Of a stretch of 64,000 nucleotides of DNA, positions 59,003-64,000 are shown in pieces. Source of the stretch: Rhodococcus sp. RD6.2 (GTDB lineage Bacteria; Actinomycetota; Actinomycetes; Mycobacteriales; Mycobacteriaceae); assembly GCF_001040705.1 (NCBI RefSeq), contig NZ_CVQP01000006.1:611760-675759 (forward strand), written 5' to 3'. Made by a program: the position numbers and the translations under genes. The first letter of the stretch is position 1; the number at the start of each line of letters is the position of its first letter. The notes under the pieces are model-generated. The model did not search any database. It was not told the origin of the DNA and saw only the letters and a program-made list of their open reading frames with translations.

Positions 59003-59191
59003 TCAGGGCCGCCAGCCGGCGGGCATGTGCTCGTCGGCGAACGCCAACTTGATGCGGATGAGCTCCGAGCGATTGGGCTTGCCGGACTTCATCAGAAGGC
59101 CCTCGACCGCGGCCTGCTGATCGTAGAACTCGATCTGCACCGCATCCATCTTGACGCCGACCAGCGGGCGCACCGGGCCGGGCCTAGGCAT
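59003..59191 (-). CDS. Small hypothetical protein, possibly ribbon-helix-helix
   Basis: A 62-residue protein from the ATG at 59191 (GGAG lies ten bases upstream). It contains a short strand AVQIEFYD, then MKSGKPNRSELIRIKLAFAD. The latter resembles the start of helix A in ribbon-helix-helix DNA-binding proteins (RSELIR), but no full domain is certain. Codon bias supports coding. It is convergent with the BacA-like gene, three bases apart. Confidence 0.5.
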   Translation of the reverse strand: MPRPGPVRPLVGVKMDAVQIEFYDQQAAVEGLLMKSGKPNRSELIRIKLAFADEHMPAGWRP

Positions 59192-59323
59192 GGCCGAGGG
59201 CTCCGTCGGAGGCACGGGCGACCGGGCCCCTGCCTGATAGTTGGTTCTCGACCGCATGCCGTGTCGCGCTCACCGGTGACCTCCCGAGGATCAGATCGTG
59301 TGCGTTGGACCGTGTTGGGTGGC

Positions 59324-59429
59324 GTGCGGACGAATCCGCACAAGTCTGCAGAGGAGAGTAGCGAACCGAACGGTCTCTGCAGGCGGTTTGACCGTATTGG
59401 GCACCGCGAGTGTCCGGATCACGATCCGG
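59324..59429. repeat. Three inverted repeats in a gene-free stretch upstream of the secreted esterase
   Basis: Within the 363-base gene-free region 59192-59554 there are three perfect inverted repeats. GTGCGGA/TCCGCAC surrounds a four-base loop (59324-59341). CTGCAGAG/CTCTGCAG surrounds a 21-base loop (59346-59382). CCGGATC/GATCCGG has a two-base centre (59414-59429). They may be regulator sites or a structured RNA leader of the esterase gene. I did not recognise any known riboswitch. Confidence 0.5.
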
Positions 59430-59554
59430 GCAAGGGGGATAACGATTGGGTGGCGATCGAATCGGCACCGCGGAGCGCGGAATACCGTGACCGAAAGACT
59501 GTGGCATGAATCACAGTGCGGCTCCGAGGGTTCGGTGTGACGGAGGTCGATCGG

Positions 59555-60526
59555 ATGGGTGCGTCGACTCGAGGCTGGCGGCATCTCGTACTGCTCGTGG
59601 TGGCGGCGGTGGTCGTGCCACTCGGCATCGCGGTCGGCGCGGCCGGAGTCGCGTCCGCCGACCCCTACTCCCGGCTGCGCGAGGACTGGGTTCCGGCGCC
59701 CGGCGGAGTCGGGCACATCAAGGTCCGGACCTGGCTCGCCGCGAACGGGAGCAACCGGAGCGTCTACCTGCTCGACGGGCTGCGTGCCACCGACGACGTC
59801 AGCGGCTGGGAACACGAGACCAACGCCGCATGGCTCTCGGAGCACGGCGTCAACGTCGTCGAACCCGTCGGCGGGAAGGCCAGCTTCTATGCAGACTGGT
59901 ACGCGCCCAACAACTTCACCCGTCAGCCCTACACCTACACGTGGGAAGCCTTCCTCACTCGCGATCTGCCCGACTTCCTCGCCGCGCGGTACGGATTCAG
60001 TCGATCCCGCAACGCCGTGGTGGGACTGTCCATGGGTGGCAACGCGGCACTGATCCTCGCGTCGAGGCATCGTGACCAGTTCGCGTTCGCCGGCGCACTG
60101 TCCGGCTACCTCAATCTGTCGGCGCCCGGCATGCGGGAAGCCATCCGGGTCGCGATGCTCGATGCCGGTCTCTACAACTCGGACTGCATGTGGGGCCCAC
60201 CGTGGGATCCGGCTTGGCTGCGTCACGACCCGTTCGTCCAGGCCGAAGGGCTCCGCGGCCTGCCGATGTGGGTGTCGGCAGGCAGCGGACTCCCGGGCGA
60301 TCACACGCGCCCCGCCGCTCCGATCGACTACTGGAACACGACGGTGGGAATGGGTCTGGAAGCGCTGTCGCTCGCCCAGTCCCGCGCCTTCCAGGTGCGG
60401 CTGCTGACGATGGGGATCGACAGCGCTCACTTCGATTTCCCGAACACCGGCATCCACTCCTGGCCCTACTGGCAGGACCAGTTGTGGGCGATGCTGCCGA
60501 TGATGAAGGGTGCGATCGGGGCCTGA
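59555..60526 (+). CDS. Secreted antigen 85/mycolyltransferase-like esterase
   Basis: A 323-residue secreted alpha/beta hydrolase of the antigen 85 family. A signal peptide (hydrophobic HLVLLVVAAVVVPLGIAVG) ends near SADPYSRL. The family features VYLLDGLRATDD, NVVEPVGGKASFYADW and the nucleophile GLSMGGNAAL are present; the acid and base probably lie near GIDSAHFDFPNTG. Such enzymes transfer mycolic acids between trehalose and arabinogalactan, or esterify related lipids. The ATG at 59555 follows GGAGG; a GTG at 59537 is possible. Confidence 0.9.
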   Translation: MGASTRGWRHLVLLVVAAVVVPLGIAVGAAGVASADPYSRLREDWVPAPGGVGHIKVRTWLAANGSNRSVYLLDGLRATDDVSGWEHETNAAWLSEHGVNVVEPVGGKASFYADWYAPNNFTRQPYTYTWEAFLTRDLPDFLAARYGFSRSRNAVVGLSMGGNAALILASRHRDQFAFAGALSGYLNLSAPGMREAIRVAMLDAGLYNSDCMWGPPWDPAWLRHDPFVQAEGLRGLPMWVSAGSGLPGDHTRPAAPIDYWNTTVGMGLEALSLAQSRAFQVRLLTMGIDSAHFDFPNTGIHSWPYWQDQLWAMLPMMKGAIGA

Positions 60527-60687
60527 GGTCCCTCCGGACCGGTCGTCGGCGCGGCCTGCGCCGTCCGTTGCCGACCCGGTCGATCCTGTTGCCGGACATC
60601 ATCCGTTCCCGACGTGTGGCCGGATCCTGCTGAACGGCCCCGGTCGCACACGTTTGTTCGTACGCTGCCCGGTGGCGGAGTTGTCGA

Positions 60688-61776
60688 GTGGTGAGGACGG
60701 TGTGGCGGGTGTCGCGTGCGGTGGGCCGGGTACTGGTGGTGTCGGCCGTCGTGGCCGTGATGTCGGCGGCGGCATCGGCATCTGCGGACAGTGGTCCGGA
60801 TGTCGGTGGCCTGCGCTACGACCAGACCACCTCGGTGGGAGTGCACAACACCTACGAGAAGGCGACCTACCCCTTTCTCGTCGACGCTCTCGATGCCGGT
60901 GCCGGACTGATCGAACTCGATGTGTGGACGAACGCAGGAGGGACCGGCTGGAGGGTGTCGCACGAGAATCCGTTGGCGAACGAGAACAACTGCGTCGGCG
61001 GTGGATCGGGAGACGGACGGAACGGTGACCTCGGCGCCTGCCTGACAGATCTGCGTACGTGGCACGACGCGAACCCGGCCCACCCTCCGGTGCTGGTGAA
61101 GATCGAGATGAAGGACGGGTTCAGCGCGGTACCGGTCGGTGGATCGGCCGGTTCGGAAGGGTCGGCCGGAATCGCGCGCGGGCCTGCCGAATTCGATGCC
61201 CTCGTGCGGGAACGACTCGGTGACGCGGTGTACGCGCCGGCGGATCTGCTCGGCGCCGCCGCCACCCTCGACGACGCCGTGCGTGAGCGCGGCTGGCCGA
61301 CCCGCGACGAGCTCGCGGGCCGGTTCCTGATCGACCTGATCCCGGGCACCATCGAAGAGGTGAACCCGTTCGACACAGTGTGGACGGACAGTGAGTATGC
61401 CGCCCACCTGCGTGACCGCGCGGCGTCGGGTGACCTGACCTCCGCCGTCGCGTTTCCCGCAGTCAACGGCGCCGCACCCGGCGATCCGCGACTGCGGTAC
61501 GCCGATGTCTCGCTTCGGCCCTGGTTCGTGGTGTTCGACGGGGATGCGTCGGCCTACGTCGACGGCGATGTCGACACCGGGTGGTACCGGGACAACAACT
61601 ATCTTCTGGTGATGACCGCCGCGCATGCGGTGGTACCGGCGATCGACAACCGCGTCCCCGATCCGGTGGCGGCATCGGCGCGGGTCAGCGAGCTGGCGGG
61701 CCGCTCGGCGAATGTGATCACCTCCGACTGGGCGACGCTTCCGTCGGTGCTGTCCCAGGTGGAGCCGCGTCGGTGA
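60688..61776 (+). CDS. Secreted Ca2+-dependent phosphoinositide phospholipase C-like protein
   Basis: A 362-residue secreted protein. The signal peptide (VLVVSAVVAVMSAAASASA) is followed by a PI-PLC-C1-like catalytic domain: VGVHNTYEKATYPF with the catalytic His, LIELDVWTNAGG, and RVSHENPLANENNC with the second His. PVLVKIEMKDG carries a further acidic site. This TIM-barrel family cleaves phosphoinositides or related phosphodiesters; the bacterial substrate is unknown. The GTG at 60688 has GGAG seven bases upstream. It follows the esterase gene by 161 bases, and no gene is seen in that gap. Confidence 0.82.
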   Translation: MVRTVWRVSRAVGRVLVVSAVVAVMSAAASASADSGPDVGGLRYDQTTSVGVHNTYEKATYPFLVDALDAGAGLIELDVWTNAGGTGWRVSHENPLANENNCVGGGSGDGRNGDLGACLTDLRTWHDANPAHPPVLVKIEMKDGFSAVPVGGSAGSEGSAGIARGPAEFDALVRERLGDAVYAPADLLGAAATLDDAVRERGWPTRDELAGRFLIDLIPGTIEEVNPFDTVWTDSEYAAHLRDRAASGDLTSAVAFPAVNGAAPGDPRLRYADVSLRPWFVVFDGDASAYVDGDVDTGWYRDNNYLLVMTAAHAVVPAIDNRVPDPVAASARVSELAGRSANVITSDWATLPSVLSQVEPRR

Positions 61777-61817
61777 TCGTCGAGGCCCGCGTGCTGTGAT
61801 GCGCGCGTTCGTCCCCC

Positions 61818-62471
61818 TCACCCCGACACGCTGACGGTCGCGCCGATCCAGTCGTCGTGGCGCAGCGCGTCGGCATGTACCCGACCCACCTGACCGCGCG
61901 TGACCTGAAGGCCCTCGATCCGGTCGTGGACGTCGACGTGGGCCGGTGCCGAGTCGGCGTCTGGTGTTCCGTCGGTCAGCGAGACCGGGCGGATGATTGT
62001 CCAGTCGAGATCGCTGCCGCGGACGACGGCCTCCTGCGCCTCGCTGTCCGCGAGCTGCGGGGCCAGCACCGCGCGGAAGAACAGCTTGAGCGGCAGCGAC
62101 AGCCGCCCGAAGGTGTCGCCGAGTCCGTAGGTGGTCTGCACGACGATCCGGCGAATCCCGTTGGCCCCCATCGCCTCGATCACGCGGCGCGTTCCCTCGG
62201 ATCGAACGTCGAGTGGCGTCCGGGCCCGGCCGAACAGGCGCACCCCGAACGGATTGTCCGAGATGCCGAGAATCACGACGACCGCCTCCTGGCCGATCAT
62301 CGCCTTGCCCAGCGCGTCGGGGTCGAAGACGTCGCCCGTGACCGCACGGACGTTCTCGGATGTCGGTGCCGCGGTGCGCGCGAACGCCGTCACTTCGTGT
62401 CCGTCCCGGACCAGTGCGGTGACGGCGGCCGCCCCGGTTCCCCTGCTCGCTCCCACTACCAAGACCTTCAT
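61818..62471 (-). CDS. NmrA/SDR-type NAD(P)-binding protein
   Basis: A 217-residue atypical short-chain dehydrogenase. The nucleotide site is KVLVVGASRGTGAAAV, with VTAFARTAA and VTGDVFDPDAL after it, then RIVVQTTYGLGDTFG and LDWTIIRPVSLTDG. No YxxxK pair is evident, so it may bind NAD(P) as a sensor or act as an epimerase-like enzyme. The ATG at 62471 has AAGGAG eight bases upstream. It is divergent from the AraC regulator, which probably controls it. Confidence 0.85.
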   Translation of the reverse strand: MKVLVVGASRGTGAAAVTALVRDGHEVTAFARTAAPTSENVRAVTGDVFDPDALGKAMIGQEAVVVILGISDNPFGVRLFGRARTPLDVRSEGTRRVIEAMGANGIRRIVVQTTYGLGDTFGRLSLPLKLFFRAVLAPQLADSEAQEAVVRGSDLDWTIIRPVSLTDGTPDADSAPAHVDVHDRIEGLQVTRGQVGRVHADALRHDDWIGATVSVSG

Positions 62472-62603
62472 GTCGTCCACTCCTTCGTTCTCGGTGCCCG
62501 GTCTCTCCGGGTGCTTCCAGGTTCGGTCAGCGAACGAAGACGATCAATACCAATCAAGCTCGATTCATTGCTCAATCGTCCAATGAGTGGAATGCTTGGA
62601 CAC

Positions 62604-63566
62604 ATGCACACCGACCTGCTCACCGCCGCGCTGCAGGACTTCGGCATGACCGGCGTGTTCTACGCGGTGTCCGACCTGGCCGCACCGTGGGGCATCGACA
62701 TGCCGCCACTTCCGGGGACGATGATCTTCCACCTCGTCACGGAGGGTTCGGCGGTGGTGCGCGTCGACGACGTGGAGTGTCGGCTCGAACCGGGCGACGT
62801 CGCGCTCGTGCCGCGGGGTACGGGCCACCTGTTGGCGGACTCGCCGGACACTCGTGGCACCCCGCTGTTCGATCTTCCGCGAGAAGAGCTCACCGACCGG
62901 TACGAGCGAATTCGGATCGACGGTGGCGGTACGCCGTGCCGACTGGTGTGCGGCGCGGTGTCGTTCTCCGGTCTCGGCGTCGCGCGTTTGGCGCGGACCT
63001 TGCCACCGGTGCTCGTCACCGCCGGAGCGGACGCCGGGTGGCAACGCGCTGCGCTGGATGTCATTGCGGCCGAGTCGATCACACCTCGTCCGGGTAGCGA
63101 CGTCGTCACGGCCCGTCTCGCGGACGTGCTGGTGGTCCAGACGATTCGGTCGTGGTTGGAGGAGTCGTCACCACGGCGGGGCTGGGTCGCCGCGGTGCGC
63201 GATCCGGCCGTCGGCGCGGCGCTCGCGGCCTTTCACGCGGAACCCCATCAGGCGTGGACGGTCGAATCACTGGCGAAGGCGGCGGGGATGTCGCGTTCGG
63301 CGTTCGCGGCCCGGTTCACCGACCTCATGGACGAACCGGTGATGGCATACGTGACGTCCTGGCGCATGGATCTCGCGGCCAGGCTGGTCCGGGGCGGCGA
63401 ACTCGCCCTCGGCCGGATCGCCACCCGTGTCGGCTACCGCTCGGAGGCGGCGTTCAACCGCGCATTCCGGCGTTGGCACGGCTGCACTCCCGGGGTCTTC
63501 GCGCGACGCGGGGCCGCGTTCCAGGACCAGATCGGCCGGGACGACGAGACCGCGGTGACCGGGTAG
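62604..63566 (+). CDS. AraC-family regulator with an N-terminal cupin domain
   Basis: A 320-residue regulator. The N-terminal cupin (MIFHLVTEGSAVVRVDD, LEPGDVALVPRGTGHLL) belongs to the cupin-6 type. The C-terminal AraC domain has two helix-turn-helix units: VESLAKAAGMSRSAFAARF and LGRIATRVGYRSEAAFNRAF, then RRWHGCTPG. Such regulators often act on neighbouring oxidoreductases. ATGs at 62583 and 62592 are in frame and possible starts; none has a strong ribosome site. An inverted CATTG/CAATG pair lies just upstream. Confidence 0.88.
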   Translation: MHTDLLTAALQDFGMTGVFYAVSDLAAPWGIDMPPLPGTMIFHLVTEGSAVVRVDDVECRLEPGDVALVPRGTGHLLADSPDTRGTPLFDLPREELTDRYERIRIDGGGTPCRLVCGAVSFSGLGVARLARTLPPVLVTAGADAGWQRAALDVIAAESITPRPGSDVVTARLADVLVVQTIRSWLEESSPRRGWVAAVRDPAVGAALAAFHAEPHQAWTVESLAKAAGMSRSAFAARFTDLMDEPVMAYVTSWRMDLAARLVRGGELALGRIATRVGYRSEAAFNRAFRRWHGCTPGVFARRGAAFQDQIGRDDETAVTG

Positions 63567-63567
63567 G

Positions 63568-64000
63568 TCAGCGCCCGGCCGCCTCGGCGCGCGCGGCGAT
63601 GTCGTCGAGATCGGTGGCCATCGCCTTCGTCGTCGCTCTCATGCCGATGCCCCCGAACACCGCCATCATCACCTTCGTCACCAACGACGACGACCCGACC
63701 TCGGCGGAGAATGTCATCGTCAGTTCCGTCCCGGCGCCGGCTGCGGCGACGGTGAAGGTGGTGGTGTAGTCCGTGCCCGACGAGTGCGCCTTGACCACCG
63801 TGCGGCCAGGCGCGTCGATCTCGGCCACCCACATCTCCTCGGTGGCCTCCTTGCCGAACATCTTTCGCGTCTCACGCCAGCGGGTGCCGACCTCGTAGCC
63901 TGCGCCCGCGACCCGCTCGACGCGAGAGACCCCGGACAGCGTCTGCGCGGCCGAGTCGAGGTCGGTCAGCACCGCCCAGACCTGATCCGGGGTTGCAGCG
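63568..64000 (-). CDS. SRPBCC-family protein (polyketide cyclase/dehydrase type), cut by the window edge
   Basis: The C-terminal 144 residues of a START-like lipid-binding fold are visible. The frame runs to the right edge as AATPDQVWAVLTDLDSAAQ, the usual first helix, so the true start is just outside. Other motifs are GVSRVERV, GTRWRETRKMFGKEATEEMWV and TTTFTVAAAGAGTELTMTFS. These proteins bind small hydrophobic ligands; function is unassigned. It is convergent with the AraC regulator gene, with one base between the stops. Confidence 0.78.
   Translation of the reverse strand, partial: AATPDQVWAVLTDLDSAAQTLSGVSRVERVAGAGYEVGTRWRETRKMFGKEATEEMWVAEIDAPGRTVVKAHSSGTDYTTTFTVAAAGAGTELTMTFSAEVGSSSLVTKVMMAVFGGIGMRATTKAMATDLDDIAARAEAAGR

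Noticed and set aside
59192-59554. A c-di-AMP (ydaO-type) riboswitch, sometimes found before cell-wall genes in actinobacteria
   Set aside because: The hairpins are present, but I could not find the conserved core sequences of that class.

Overview
The window is high-GC DNA (about two-thirds G+C, strong G/C preference at third codon positions, many GTG starts and 4-base ATGA/GTGA gene overlaps) from a mycolic-acid actinobacterium, most likely Rhodococcus or a close relative. Pointers are an antigen-85-like secreted esterase, a BacA-type ABC transporter, a CadI/ArsI protein, a HelR-type helicase, and a gene order matching the hisDCBHA-impA-hisFI ... bcp-trpE-trpC-trpB-trpA-lgt ... pyk-tesB block known from Mycobacterium (from memory: Rv1599 to Rv1618).

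Region by region. (1) 1-3204: the tail of an unknown gene, a DNA/RNA non-specific endonuclease next to a caspase-like protease (possible conflict module), then an nfeD-slipin pair on the other strand. (2) 3439-4527: alpha/beta hydrolase. (3) 4618-19997: the histidine operon hisD-hisC-hisB-[interruption]-hisH-small membrane protein-priA/hisA-impA-hisF-hisI. Between hisB and hisH lie 8.7 kb of accessory DNA: a small membrane protein, a pirin-like remnant, a four-gene minus-strand operon built on a MoxR AAA+ ATPase and a vWA/DUF2201 protein, a chimeric scar joining the first 58 codons of a second hisH to the tail of the small membrane protein gene, a HelR-type helicase with a rifamycin-associated element in its promoter, and an MFS transporter that overlaps hisH. 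(4) 20126-24753: a DUF1254/DUF1214 protein, a methyltransferase, an APC permease and NhaA. (5) 24838-37246: a large arsenic island: arsR1, arsI/cadI, and the minus-strand operon arsR2-acr3-arsC-flavin monooxygenase-arsC-like-arsD-arsA. It is followed by an AlbA_2 protein, a fused ArsR-ArsN acetyltransferase, a flavoprotein, an MFS transporter and a monooxygenase remnant. arsD carries an apparent one-base deletion near its start. (6) 37505-40275: tautomerase, MarR regulator with a LigB-type dioxygenase, Bcp peroxiredoxin, an Imm52-like protein. (7) 40310-55874: trpE, a Trp-linked membrane protein, trpC, trpB, trpA, lgt, TM2 protein, gltB, gltD, pyk, tesB. (8) 55911-64000: a CPA2 antiporter, the BacA-like transporter, a tiny protein, a structured gene-free stretch, two secreted enzymes, an NmrA/SDR protein divergent from an AraC regulator, and a partial SRPBCC protein.

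How the genes work together: the his and trp genes are probably linked by PriA, because no separate trpF is present and PriA serves both pathways in actinobacteria. The arsenic genes cover arsenate reduction, arsenite chaperoning and efflux, C-As bond cleavage, and N-acetylation of an arsinothricin-type compound. Two ArsR genes share the half-site TTCGACAT, and the ArsR-ArsN fusion has its own set of three 18-bp operators. No tRNA, rRNA, CRISPR array or intact insertion sequence was seen.
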